DNA of 64,000 bases from Nostoc desertorum CM1-VF14 (GCA_019359245.1 JAHHHR010000025.1:1-64000); one strand, 5' to 3'. Numbered from the stretch's first letter, positions 36,523-46,129 are shown. Numbers and translations are program-made. The notes: generated by a model from the sequence alone, not told the origin.

Positions 36523-38328
36523 ATGCCTTATCAGACTCAAGTTTCAGATTTTCAGGCAGCTTCCAGTGATATTGCTGCTGTACAATCGAACCAAAAAGGG
36601 TGGTTTTCACGACTTACAAATGGTCTGAGTGTTGTTAATAAAATTAAATGTGGTTATGCTCTTGCCCTCAGTGTTGGAATTTTAGGAACTACGATTGGAT
36701 TAATCTTTGGAGAACACTATCAAGAAAAGGCTTTGCAGGAGCAACAAAACGCTTTTAAAGAACTTAATTTGCTTTATCGCCTCCAGACAAGTATCCTCCA
36801 GACACGGACGCACCAACAGCAGCTCATTCCATTAGTGCCATATCCAGATTTATATACAGAGGAATACGCACACATTACTAATGTACACGCACCTCAAATT
36901 GAGCAAGTCTGGCCTGAACTCCAAAAATATATAAAAAGTGCTGATTATGTGGGCGAAAACCATACTGAGAATATTCCTCTGTTTCTCAAAACTTATGATG
37001 GTTTAGCTCAAACTTATATTCGGCAACTTAAAGAATTACTTCAGCAACTTGAACTATCACCTTTAACTGAAAATAAAATTGCGATCGCTCAACAAAAATT
37101 GTTGAAGTTTACCAACAGTGATTTAGCAATCAAGTTTGACGGAATATCTGATGAATTAGTTACCGTTATTGATACTTCTTATAAAGATTTAACAGTAGCG
37201 ACGGCTGCGTTCAAGACAGCAGCACAAATGCGGGTTTATATTATTACTGCTAGTGTACTATTATCAGCGTTAATTGCTACTCTTTTAGCTTTATTCACGA
37301 GTCGAACTATTACCCGTCCGGTCGAAGTGCTGACGAATATGGCGCAGCGAGTCACGAAAGAATCTAACTTTGACCTGCAAGCACCTGTTATGACTACAGA
37401 TGAGATTGGGATACTTGCTATTGCATTTAACCAAGTTTTATATAGAGTTAAATGTCTACTGGAAGAACAGCAAGCAGCAGCTTTTCATCAGCAGCAAATG
37501 CAAGAAGCCCAGTTGCTTCAAAGTGAGAAAATGTCTAGTTTAGGACGAATGGTAGCTGGTATTGCCCATGAAATTAATAATCCAGTAAATTTTATTTATG
37601 GGAATTTAGATCCTGCTATTCAATATGTAGACGATTTATTAGCATTGCTACAAACCTATCGCCAAGAAGTGCCTAATCCACCTCTAGCGGTGCAATCCTA
37701 TGCCACTGAAATTGATGCAGAATTCTTAGAAGAAGATTTACCTAAACTTTTGCAGTCAATGAAGTTTGGTGCGGATCGCGTGCGGCAAATTGTCTTAAGT
37801 TTGAAAAACTTCTCTCGTCTAGATGAAGCAGAAGCGCATCCAGTAAATTTGCACGAATGCATTGAGAGTACCCTACTCATTCTCAATAACCGCATCAAAA
37901 AAGGTATTACGATTGAGCGCTTATACGGCGATATTCCCAGCATTGAGGGCTTTTCTAGCTCGCTTTATCAAGTGTTTATGAACATTCTTAATAATGCGCT
38001 TGATGCATTGGAGGAACAGCACAATGCTCAAGACAAACCACGAATTACGATCGCTACTGAACTTAAAGATAAAAACTGGGTAGTTGTCCGCATTATTGAT
38101 AATGGTTCTGGGATTCCCCTTGATGTTCAAGAAAGAATTTTTGAGACGTTTTTCACTACTAAAGCTAGAGGTGTTGGCACTGGTATGGGGCTTTCAATTA
38201 GTCATCAGATTGTAGTCGAGAAACACGGAGGACAATTAATGTGTAAATCTGAGGTAAGTAGTGGTACAGAATTCATCATTTCTCTTCCAATTCAAAAGCA
38301 CCATTTATCCGAAAATGCTCAAGTGTAA
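36523..38328 (+). CDS. Membrane sensor histidine kinase with HAMP domain
   Basis: A 601-residue kinase. Two membrane segments (about 41-64 and 235-258) frame an extracytoplasmic sensor region of about 170 helical residues. A HAMP domain follows (TSRTITRPVEVLTNMAQRV), then a coiled coil, a phosphoacceptor H349 in GIAHEINNPVNF, and HATPase_c (YQVFMNILNNALDALEE, DNGSGI, GVGTGMGL, with Met replacing the usual Leu). The kinase core is the same HEINNP type as four kinases elsewhere in the window, here with a membrane input. Its last 24 bases overlap the 3' end of the convergent glutaminase gene. Confidence 0.92.
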   Translation: MPYQTQVSDFQAASSDIAAVQSNQKGWFSRLTNGLSVVNKIKCGYALALSVGILGTTIGLIFGEHYQEKALQEQQNAFKELNLLYRLQTSILQTRTHQQQLIPLVPYPDLYTEEYAHITNVHAPQIEQVWPELQKYIKSADYVGENHTENIPLFLKTYDGLAQTYIRQLKELLQQLELSPLTENKIAIAQQKLLKFTNSDLAIKFDGISDELVTVIDTSYKDLTVATAAFKTAAQMRVYIITASVLLSALIATLLALFTSRTITRPVEVLTNMAQRVTKESNFDLQAPVMTTDEIGILAIAFNQVLYRVKCLLEEQQAAAFHQQQMQEAQLLQSEKMSSLGRMVAGIAHEINNPVNFIYGNLDPAIQYVDDLLALLQTYRQEVPNPPLAVQSYATEIDAEFLEEDLPKLLQSMKFGADRVRQIVLSLKNFSRLDEAEAHPVNLHECIESTLLILNNRIKKGITIERLYGDIPSIEGFSSSLYQVFMNILNNALDALEEQHNAQDKPRITIATELKDKNWVVVRIIDNGSGIPLDVQERIFETFFTTKARGVGTGMGLSISHQIVVEKHGGQLMCKSEVSSGTEFIISLPIQKHHLSENAQV

Positions 38329-39219
38329 CTCTTGCGCTAAAGCCTCAACAAATGCGATCGCACCTACAGAATTTCCTACATCATCTAACCCTGGACTATA
38401 GCAAGCGATCGCTCCCTCACCTGGTACTATTGCCACAAGTCCACCACCAATCCCTGATTTCATCGGTAAACCAATTTTGACTGCAAACTGGGCGGAAGCT
38501 TCATATAACCCACAAGTTGACATCAACGCGTTGACAATCCGGCGGTTTTGTACCGATAAACAGTCATTTTCACAAGCTAGGAGTTTTCCTAACAGAGCTA
38601 AATCTTCAACTCGTCCTGATATACAGCATATTTGCTCGTAAGTGTCAAGTGCCGTTTCCCAGTTTTCTAGATGACCTGTTTCGGCAAGATAGTTTGCGAT
38701 CGCTTCATTGGCTTTTGAGCGTGTTAATCGCACTGAAGCTAGCATGGCCTCATCCAAATTTAGTTGACAACCTGCTAATTGGTTGAGCCATTGACAAAAT
38801 AAAAGAGTGCGAACGCTTGCGTCCCTTCCTGGTAATTTACCAGCGAGAATAATTGCTCCACTATTAATCATCGGATTGCGGGGGTATCCGCGATCGGTAA
38901 TGAGTTGTTCTAAAGAATTGAAAGGTGCATCCGATGGTTCCACCCCAACCCATCCAAAAACTTTTTCTGCTCCTAGATGTTCTAGCAGATAGAGTAAAGA
39001 AAATGTCTTAATCACGCTCATTAGCGGGAACACACAAGCTGTATCCCCAAAGCTGATAGTTTTCCCCGATTCACAGCAGATATGAACTGCAAACCAACCA
39101 GGATTAGCTTTAGCTAATTGCGGAATGCGATCGGCAACTTGTCCCTGTTTAGCCTGTGTTTTAGCTTGTTGTACCAAAGCTGATAAATCCACAGCAGTTA
39201 AATCTTCAAGTTTTTTCAC
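38305..39219 (-). CDS. glsA: Glutaminase
   Basis: A 304-residue enzyme that hydrolyses glutamine to glutamate and ammonia in the cytoplasm. The serine-dependent, beta-lactamase-like catalytic motif is S68-V-I-K71, followed by the family motifs PRNPMINSGAI, GLYEASAQFAVKIGLPMKSGIGGG and SPGLDDVGNS. Length is normal. The 3' end overlaps the kinase gene coming from the other side by 24 bp, and the 5' end shares a 62-bp divergent promoter region with the thioredoxin-NHL gene. Confidence 0.96.
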   Translation of the reverse strand: MKKLEDLTAVDLSALVQQAKTQAKQGQVADRIPQLAKANPGWFAVHICCESGKTISFGDTACVFPLMSVIKTFSLLYLLEHLGAEKVFGWVGVEPSDAPFNSLEQLITDRGYPRNPMINSGAIILAGKLPGRDASVRTLLFCQWLNQLAGCQLNLDEAMLASVRLTRSKANEAIANYLAETGHLENWETALDTYEQICCISGRVEDLALLGKLLACENDCLSVQNRRIVNALMSTCGLYEASAQFAVKIGLPMKSGIGGGLVAIVPGEGAIACYSPGLDDVGNSVGAIAFVEALAQELHLSIFG

Positions 39220-39281
39220 AACAGATACAACCGCGTTAAATTACGTATAGCCAATAAGCACAATGTTTGCATTTATGAATC

Positions 39282-40832
39282 ATGAATTATGAATTACCTA
39301 TGATTCCCCGTGTCAGAGCGCCAGAATTACCACAAAATTACTCTTGGCTAAACACCGAAAAACCCTTGCCTCTTAAACAATTCAGGGGTAGAGTCGTAAT
39401 CTTAGACTTTTGGACATACTGTTGTATCAATTGTCTGCATATTTTACCAAACCTGAAATATTTAGAACAAAAATATAAAGACAGCCTTATTGTTATCGGC
39501 GTTCACTCTGCCAAATTTGACAACGAAAAAGAAATAGAAAACATTCGTCAAGCTATCCTGCGCTACGACATTGAACATCCAGTTGTAGTTGACAGTGGTT
39601 TTCGGATTTGGGAAGAGTATGCTGTACGTGCTTGGCCTACGTTAATAATTATCGATCCAGAAGGTTACGTAATTGGCCAGATTTCTGGTGAAGGAAACCG
39701 CGACACTTTAGACGAGTTAATTCAAAAGTTAATTCAGCAACACCAAGACAAAGGCACAATTAATTTTCAAGAAATCAGCTTGACTTTAGAAAAACAGCGC
39801 CAACCATTAATCACACCTTTAGCTTTTCCTGGTAAAGTTCTAGCTACTCCAATGGGTTTATTCATCGCTGACTCTGGACATCATCGCCTGATTATGAGTA
39901 CCTTCGACGGCGAAATTCTGCACTTGATTGGTACTGGAAAATCTGGCTTAACTGATGGTGCTTTTGACGAAGCGCAATTTTTTGCACCACAAGGAATGGC
40001 TTATGATGCTGAAAATGAAATTCTTTATGTTGCTGATACAGAAAATCATACCCTGCGGCGAGTAGATTTGAAGCGTCAAGTGGTGGAAGCGATCGCAGGA
40101 ACAGGTAAACAAAGCCGCAATATCCGTCCTCATGGCGGTATTGGTTTAGAAACTGCGTTAAATTCTCCTTGGGATTTAGTCAAAGTGGGAAATACCTTGT
40201 TTATTGCAATGGCTGGGCCTCATCAAATTTGGGAAATGGATTTAGAAACTGGCATTATCAAAACTTATGCTGGTACTGGTGCAGAAGCTTGCGTTGATGG
40301 TTCACTTACCGAATCTGCTTTTGCTCAACCTAGCGGTATTAGCACCGATGGGAATGAATTATATATTGCTGACAGTGAAGTTAGCTCAATTCGCGGTGTT
40401 GGAATTGTAGAACCGTACCAAGTGCGAACTGTTTGCGGTAGCGGGGGTTTATTTGGTTTTGGTGATGTAGATGGACAAGGTGAAGATGTTCGTTTACAGC
40501 ACTGTTTAGGAGTGGAATATGCTCAGAATTTTTTGTGGGTAGCAGATACTTACAATCACAAAATTAAATTAGTGAATCCTAGTACAGGGAATTGTCAAAC
40601 AGTTTTAGGAGATGGTACTAGTGGCTTACAAGATGGCCAGGGTAAAAACACTCAGTTTTTTGAACCTTCGGGATTGAGTGCGATCGGTTCTTTTTTATAT
40701 ATTGCTGATACCAATAATTATGCCATCCGCCTCGTGGATTTGAATACTCTTGAGGTGACAACGCTAGAGTTTCTTGGTTTGTGTGCGCCAGATGTATGTA
40801 TTCCAGTTAATCTGCCAGCCGTAGGTTCTTAG
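39282..40832 (+). CDS. Thioredoxin-like/NHL-repeat protein (NHLRC2 type)
   Basis: A 516-residue protein. Residues 10-165 form a TlpA-like thioredoxin domain with a vicinal motif C47-C-I-N-C51 (WTYCCINC); the rest is a beta propeller of NHL repeats (ADSGHHRLI, ADTENHTLRRVD, ADSEVSSIRG, ADTYNHKIKLV, ADTNNYAIRLV). This is the domain order of NHLRC2, conserved from bacteria to animals, whose biochemical function is poorly known. There is no signal peptide, so it should be cytoplasmic, which is unusual for a TlpA-like fold. M7 (39300) is an alternative start. Confidence 0.9.
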   Translation: MNYELPMIPRVRAPELPQNYSWLNTEKPLPLKQFRGRVVILDFWTYCCINCLHILPNLKYLEQKYKDSLIVIGVHSAKFDNEKEIENIRQAILRYDIEHPVVVDSGFRIWEEYAVRAWPTLIIIDPEGYVIGQISGEGNRDTLDELIQKLIQQHQDKGTINFQEISLTLEKQRQPLITPLAFPGKVLATPMGLFIADSGHHRLIMSTFDGEILHLIGTGKSGLTDGAFDEAQFFAPQGMAYDAENEILYVADTENHTLRRVDLKRQVVEAIAGTGKQSRNIRPHGGIGLETALNSPWDLVKVGNTLFIAMAGPHQIWEMDLETGIIKTYAGTGAEACVDGSLTESAFAQPSGISTDGNELYIADSEVSSIRGVGIVEPYQVRTVCGSGGLFGFGDVDGQGEDVRLQHCLGVEYAQNFLWVADTYNHKIKLVNPSTGNCQTVLGDGTSGLQDGQGKNTQFFEPSGLSAIGSFLYIADTNNYAIRLVDLNTLEVTTLEFLGLCAPDVCIPVNLPAVGS

Positions 40833-40982
40833 GAATGATAGGCTCAGGCAAAGGCGCAAAGAAAAACTTGTTCGCTTGTTTGATTAATCTTCATATTTTC
40901 GTGGTTAGAAGAAATTTCTTGGAAGTTTAGTACTAATGTATTAATATATAATAAAATTCCTTGTATTGATTCAACGTAGAAA

Positions 40983-41478
40983 ATGCCAACCATGAATTTA
41001 CATATACCTAATCGGTTACAAATTGATGATAATTTTGGATTTTGGTTTACTGGCTTTTTTGATGGTGAGGGATCTTTAATAATTGGTCAACAAAAACCCA
41101 AGGGTAAGATTGGTTTAGGATATCAAAGAATAAGGATTGGTCAAAGGAGTGATGATCAGCAAGTTCTTCATTTCATAAAAAAAAACTTTAGGTGTGGGTC
41201 ATGTTACTAGTAGTTATCCAACGCAGAAAGGGAAACCAGTAAATTTCTATCAACTTACAGATAATAAAAAACTAGCCGAAGTGATTATTCCTTTATTTGA
41301 AACGTATTGTTTGTGTTCAAAGAAAGCTAAAGAGTATTTGATTTGGAAAGAAGAAGTTTTGCGGCAGTATAGTTATTTCCTTAATGGAATTCGTAGAAAA
41401 GTTACAACCGAAGAAATAGAACTGACTAAAAAATCAATTTTTCTGTTAGATAAATTGCGTGAATATAATGAGAATTAG
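40983..41478 (+). pseudogene. Frameshifted LAGLIDADG homing endonuclease
   Basis: Two overlapping frames make one protein. The first (40983-41210) has the metal-binding helix FWFTGFFDGEGSLIIGQ and runs to HFIKKNF; the second (41194-41478 by start codon, open from further left) continues KTLGVGHVTSSYPTQKGKP and ends LLDKLREYNEN. Removing one A from the run of nine at 41177-41185 joins them as HFIKK-TLGVGHV, the normal sequence of this family. So either the gene is inactivated, or it is expressed by slippage, or the base is a sequencing error. The joined length, about 165 residues, fits a single-motif enzyme that works as a dimer. No intron is visible around it. Confidence 0.8.
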
Positions 41479-41645
41479 AATTTAGGGATCATCAAATATT
41501 CTAGTTAACTAAATCATTATGAATAATATTCTCTACATCACAAAATGCCAACATCGCTTTTTGGCTAGGGCGTTTGCTACATCGAATTTGAAAAAATTCC
41601 CTTTTTGCTAATGTAAAAATGAAGTTATTTAACAACTAACATCTT

Positions 41646-42299
41646 ATGGTTACTCTTCAACTCAAACAAATTCGAGTTCCACCAGGGCAAAGAATAATCT
41701 TGGAAGATGTGAGTTGGCAAGTATTTGAAGCAATTCTCAACGAGTTAGGAGAGCATCGCGGGAGTCGAGTAGCATACAGCCAAGGAACGTTAGAAATTAT
41801 GGCTCCATTACCAGAACATGAGCCATCTAAGGTAATTATTGGAGATTTAGTTAAAGCCTTGCTAGATGAACTCGATTTCAATTGGGAGTCTTTAGGTTCA
41901 ACTACCTTTAAGCGAAAAGATATAAGTGCAGGTATTGAACCCGATGATTGTTTTTATATTCAAAACTATAAGCTAATGATTGGGAAAGATAGGATCGACC
42001 TAACTGTTGACCCTCCTCCTGATTTGGCAATTGAAATTGATGTCACCTCTAAAACCCAAATTAGTGCCTACGAGGCGTTGAAAGTACCTGAAATTTGGCG
42101 ATATGAAAGCAAAAACCTAGAAATTAGCTTGCTGCAAGGTGAGCGATATGTGAAGTCTCTCATTAGCCCCACATTTCCCACTTTTTCTATCACAGAACTG
42201 ATTCCCCGATTTGTGGAAATGGCGCGAACCACAGGAATGAGTTCAACACTTAAAACCTTTCGACAATCGGTAAGAGAACAAATACAAGACAATCGGTAA
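41646..42299 (+). CDS. Uma2-family (DUF820) putative endonuclease
   Basis: A 217-residue protein of the Uma2 family, which has a PD-(D/E)xK nuclease fold and is greatly expanded in cyanobacteria without a settled function. Recognisable elements are EDVSWQVFEAILNELG, YSQGTLEIMAPLPEHE and PPPDLAIEIDVTSKTQ. The very end of the gene lies in a 26-bp tandem duplication (42264-42315) that creates the present stop; without the duplication the protein would end at nearly the same length (RQSVREQIQDS). No linked partner gene is seen. Confidence 0.88.
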   Translation: MVTLQLKQIRVPPGQRIILEDVSWQVFEAILNELGEHRGSRVAYSQGTLEIMAPLPEHEPSKVIIGDLVKALLDELDFNWESLGSTTFKRKDISAGIEPDDCFYIQNYKLMIGKDRIDLTVDPPPDLAIEIDVTSKTQISAYEALKVPEIWRYESKNLEISLLQGERYVKSLISPTFPTFSITELIPRFVEMARTTGMSSTLKTFRQSVREQIQDNR

Positions 42300-42315
42300 G
42301 AGAACAAATACAAGA
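42264..42315 (+). repeat. 26-bp tandem duplication at the Uma2 stop
   Basis: The unit CAATCGGTAAGAGAACAAAT plus TACAAGA-type bases occurs at 42264-42289 and again, exactly, at 42290-42315. As 26 is not a multiple of three, the second copy is read in another frame and gives TAA. Confidence 0.9.
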
Positions 42316-42440
42316 CAGCTAAGGCAATAGAATTCGCGGATACATCAGGGTTTTACTTGAGTAGACACGATCTATAACCCCCCTTTTCAAGCATTCCGCG
42401 CTTTACTTAAAGAACGGGGAATTAATAATTTAGAGCAATT

Positions 42441-43481
42441 GTGACCGAATTTAATTTACAAATCCAAGAAAATAGCGATGGCTTTGCCAACGCCAAGGGC
42501 GAACGCTCGTCAACTCCACTAGACGATCGAGAGTCTGGCTTACTTCCCTTCAAAGATACGATACACTGCGTCAACACTAAAGGCAACGATCGCCTTGACC
42601 GTTACCTCTCCCAAGAATTACCAGACTTATCCCGTTCCCGCATCCAACAGTTAATCGAACAGGGTAACGTCCAACTTAATGACAAAGTTTGCACATCTAA
42701 GAAGATCAATGTCAAGTTAGGCGATCGCATCACTCTCGAAATACCAGAAGCGCAACCTTTAGAACTCCTTGCAGAAGATATCCCCTTAGATATCCTCTAC
42801 GAAGACGACCAGTTACTCATTCTCAACAAACCCGCAGGGTTAGTTGTCCATCCTGCACCCGGTCATCCAGATGGTACTTTGGTAAATGCTCTATTGGCAC
42901 ATTGCCCCAATTTACCAGGAATTGGCGGAGTCCAACGTCCGGGAATTGTCCATCGATTGGATAAAGATACAACAGGTGCGATCGCGATCGCTAAAACAGA
43001 AGTTGCCCATCATCACCTACAAGCACAACTCAAAGCTAAAACCGCACGGAGAGAATATTTGGGTGTGGTTTATGGTGCGCCAAAAGTTGACAGTGGTACG
43101 ATTGACTTACCTATTGGTCGCCATCCACAAGACCGCAAGAAAATGGCTATTATGCCTGTTGAACAAGGCGGACGAGTCGCCGTCACTCATTGGCAAGTAC
43201 TAGAACGCCTCGGTAACTATACATTAATTCACTTCCAACTAGAAACCGGACGTACCCATCAAATTCGCGTCCACAGCGCCAAAATAGGTCATCCCATTGT
43301 CGGCGACCCAGTTTATAGTTCTGGTCATTCAGTGGGCGTAAATTTGCCCGGTCAAGCACTGCACGCTTGGCGACTAAAATTGCAGCATCCCGTATCTGGA
43401 GAGTTGATTGAGGTGACTGCAAACCCTCCTAGCCACTTTACAAAACTTGTGGAGATGTTAAAAAGACGAACTACATCTTAA
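42441..43481 (+). CDS. rluD: RluA/RluD-family rRNA pseudouridine synthase
   Basis: A 346-residue enzyme. An S4 RNA-binding domain (about 55-110, DLSRSRIQQLIEQGNVQLN) precedes the synthase domain (about 125-320) with the catalytic aspartate in HRLDKDTTG and the ETGRTHQIRVH motif. It isomerises uridine to pseudouridine in ribosomal RNA. The start is GTG. Residues about 10-30 (NSDGFANAKGERSSTPLDDR) are encoded by a repeat-like insertion not found in relatives as I know them; the family N-terminus resumes at KGNDRLDRYLS. The insertion should not touch the fold. Confidence 0.92.
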   Translation: MTEFNLQIQENSDGFANAKGERSSTPLDDRESGLLPFKDTIHCVNTKGNDRLDRYLSQELPDLSRSRIQQLIEQGNVQLNDKVCTSKKINVKLGDRITLEIPEAQPLELLAEDIPLDILYEDDQLLILNKPAGLVVHPAPGHPDGTLVNALLAHCPNLPGIGGVQRPGIVHRLDKDTTGAIAIAKTEVAHHHLQAQLKAKTARREYLGVVYGAPKVDSGTIDLPIGRHPQDRKKMAIMPVEQGGRVAVTHWQVLERLGNYTLIHFQLETGRTHQIRVHSAKIGHPIVGDPVYSSGHSVGVNLPGQALHAWRLKLQHPVSGELIEVTANPPSHFTKLVEMLKRRTTS

Positions 43482-43613
43482 TCTTTTTTTATTCAAAGCG
43501 ATCGCATTCTTGTAGGGGATTTGAGGAGCGATCGCCCTCGTTCTCACCTCGGTACTAACGCCGGAGTTTTTGGTTATGGAGTGCTTTAGCGTAGCTTACA
43601 GTAGATATCGCGC

Positions 43614-44726
43614 TCAAGCAAACCCCGTCTCTTTGAGCAGCAGTCGTAGTTCTGCGTGGCGAAGTTTCGTGTCTTTCTTCTTATTTTCCCACATATCAGA
43701 AAAGAAGTCTTGCATCAGCGCAATGATGCTGCGGTATTTGACAATGCTGGCAACATAAAACTCATCTAACTTCATGACGCCATCAGAATGTATCTGCTCG
43801 ATGTTGTCGAGTAATATAGACCTCAGTTCATAAGGTTTTAAACCTTCTTTTATGCCATATTTTTCCATGATCCTGCGTTTATCGTTCTCTGAACATAAAT
43901 CATAGGGCGATTGAATAAGGTGACTAAGATTCCGCAGGACTTCACCATAGTCGTAAAATGTGTTGTGTTTAAAGAATAACTCTTCTTCTTTGGTCAACGT
44001 AAAACTCTTGTCAAGTACCAGACCAAAATCTGTCAAATATATTTGTTTGCCGTCGGTGAGGATATTACGAAAATGTGCATCGAAGTGAATGATTCCCTTC
44101 GTCCTCAAAAAGGTAATCGTCGTGCGTAAATCATCCAAGGGTTTCTGAAGTTTGTTGAGGTTTTCCCGCAGCCATGTTTCCAGAACATCCGGTATGTACT
44201 CTAGAAACAGAATTAACTCATACTTGGCGTTTGCTCTATCTAACACATAATTCCCGGCGTTCGCACTATTGCCCCAGTACTCCACATAAGCTTTTAGATG
44301 CGACTTATCTACATCTGCACGCCGCCCGTCGAAGCGAATAATCCGATAATGGTACATCAGTGGGAAACTGGCAATTGCCCCGTCCAATACCCAGTTGGTC
44401 GTCTTGATATGGGTTACAAGTTCCCGGAAGACCCCAAAACCAGTGGAACCGAAGCCGTAATTACAGTAAGTCGGCAGATCGTAGAGGTTTTTGGTGGAGA
44501 ACAGGTTGTCAAATTCGATGTTTGTAACTGGAACACGTTTTACAAAAACCTTGAATTCCCCAAGGACGATGATGTGATTCATCCCCCAACCCGTGGTTGA
44601 CTCATTCGACTGACTATTGTCAAACAGAGAACCCAATTGTGTATTATCCAACTGAGCGATTTGTGAACTGAGCTTGAAATACCTCTTCCTTCTAATTTCT
44701 ATATAATCATTAGCCATTTTCCCCAT
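43614..44726 (-). CDS. Protein-kinase-fold protein
   Basis: A 370-residue protein of kinase-like fold. The ATP lysine is likely K63 (FKVFVKRV), the catalytic loop is H214-F-D216-A-H-F-R-N221 and the metal loop D233-F-G. HFD in place of HRD and the compact N-lobe suggest an atypical kinase, nearer to aminoglycoside- or lipopolysaccharide-type kinases than to classical Ser/Thr kinases. The substrate is unknown. It could start at M1 or M4. It stands alone on the reverse strand between a pseudouridine synthase and cpcG, with no evident operon. Confidence 0.75.
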   Translation of the reverse strand: MGKMANDYIEIRRKRYFKLSSQIAQLDNTQLGSLFDNSQSNESTTGWGMNHIIVLGEFKVFVKRVPVTNIEFDNLFSTKNLYDLPTYCNYGFGSTGFGVFRELVTHIKTTNWVLDGAIASFPLMYHYRIIRFDGRRADVDKSHLKAYVEYWGNSANAGNYVLDRANAKYELILFLEYIPDVLETWLRENLNKLQKPLDDLRTTITFLRTKGIIHFDAHFRNILTDGKQIYLTDFGLVLDKSFTLTKEEELFFKHNTFYDYGEVLRNLSHLIQSPYDLCSENDKRRIMEKYGIKEGLKPYELRSILLDNIEQIHSDGVMKLDEFYVASIVKYRSIIALMQDFFSDMWENKKKDTKLRHAELRLLLKETGFA

Positions 44727-45017
44727 CCAGCCACAGCATGAGAAACCCTTGGTGCTATTTGATTTTACTTAAATCTGACTTTACTTAGCTTGAAATCTAC
44801 TAAGCTACGACCGGGCAAAGAGCTTAGACAAAGTGTCTAAAGTTACATTCAAACAACATTTAATATGTGCATCGAAACAAACGATTAGCGTGCATTAGAC
44901 ATGGGATAGAGTCTGTTCCACTAGTAATACCTAAATGAAACTCCTACATAACCCAAGACTTATGCACGCTATAAAATGATCAAATGGATGTACTAGACAG
45001 CCGTCGAACAAAAATCG

Positions 45018-45785
45018 TTATTTAATTCCAGCCAGTTGCCGATAAGGTACAGACTTTTCAATATCGATGTTGAATGACGAGATCCTTTGTGGCGTATTGC
45101 CTTTTGCATTGACACTTTGTGCCATAGACAAGAATAGAGCTGGATCGCCTGCCTTGGGCTTTCGCTCTTGTGGAAGGAATCTGCGTACTTCGACCTGCCA
45201 GATGATTTGGGGGAAACCCAGTTTGGCACGGTGGTAAGCTTCGTATCGTGGAGATTTGATGTTGAATGGCAACTCACCCTCAGCGCGGGATGGCAATATG
45301 CGACGGCGCTGATAAGGCACTGTGGAGTCTCCAAAATTGCTCAGATACTCTTCAGTGTTGAGGACTTCATCAACAAAGCCTCTAATACCCTTGGTTGCGA
45401 CTACAATTGACCAGGCAATTTTTTCCCGCTCATTGTATGGGTCGCGTCCTAGAACGCGCTGAATTACTTGCTCAACAAAGCGATAATTATTGTTGAGGTC
45501 GTAGAAGCTTTTCCTAAAGGTATTGGAAAGCAGCAACCCACGAATAAAGTCCCGCACTGTAATCTGTCCATTACGGAGTTGGGACTCTAAAAATGTTTCG
45601 CGATCAGCAGCAAAGGCATAAAAGAAAATTTGACGATATGCTGCTTCGATCAGAATATCTAAATCTGATGGAGAAAGCAAATTGTCTGTAGTAAAAATCC
45701 TGGGCTGTTCATCACCCGGTACTTCGTATGCAGCTACACGCTGGTTTTGACTTGAAGGGTCGTATGTTAACAGAGGAATTGACAC
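45018..45785 (-). CDS. cpcG: Phycobilisome rod-core linker (CpcG type)
   Basis: A 255-residue linker that would join phycocyanin rods to the allophycocyanin core. The PBS_linker_poly domain is clear: an N-terminal TYDPSSQNQRVAAYEVP, then NGQITVRDFIRGLLLS, YRFVEQVIQRVLGRDPYNEREKIAWS and YQRRRILPSR. The C-terminal part is soluble, without the hydrophobic anchor of CpcL-type linkers, so a core-attached CpcG is favoured. Nostoc normally keeps several cpcG genes in the cpc operon; this one is separate, with no other linker or phycobiliprotein gene in the window. It lies downstream of the cpcS pair on the same strand but 344 bp away. Confidence 0.9.
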   Translation of the reverse strand: MSIPLLTYDPSSQNQRVAAYEVPGDEQPRIFTTDNLLSPSDLDILIEAAYRQIFFYAFAADRETFLESQLRNGQITVRDFIRGLLLSNTFRKSFYDLNNNYRFVEQVIQRVLGRDPYNEREKIAWSIVVATKGIRGFVDEVLNTEEYLSNFGDSTVPYQRRRILPSRAEGELPFNIKSPRYEAYHRAKLGFPQIIWQVEVRRFLPQERKPKAGDPALFLSMAQSVNAKGNTPQRISSFNIDIEKSVPYRQLAGIK

Positions 45786-46129
45786 TCTAAAGCCTCCATA
45801 TTCTTAATTAAAGTTAACAACTTTAGATCACATATTAAGGGAGTAGTTGTATCAGAACTTCAGATTCTGATAAAATTTCACGAAACTTAACTAAGGGGAA
45901 TTTAACTATTCCGAAAAATAACGATTAGCCTGTTGGATTCAAGCCATAGCTAAATCAATAAAGGCAGTGGGGCTTTCAGGCTAATAACTACGTAAAAAAT
46001 TTTATTCACATATTTCAGATTAGGAGATTCAGTTTCACCTTTTTGAAATGAAGCAATAATTATTTACATATAGCAAAAGAAATTAATGAAGAATTGGGCA
46101 TTGGTTATTCTCCTTACTTCCTACCTCCT
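45786..46129. other. cpcG upstream region
   Basis: A 344-bp AT-rich interval that must hold the cpcG promoter. No reading frame or clear hairpin is seen. Confidence 0.5.
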
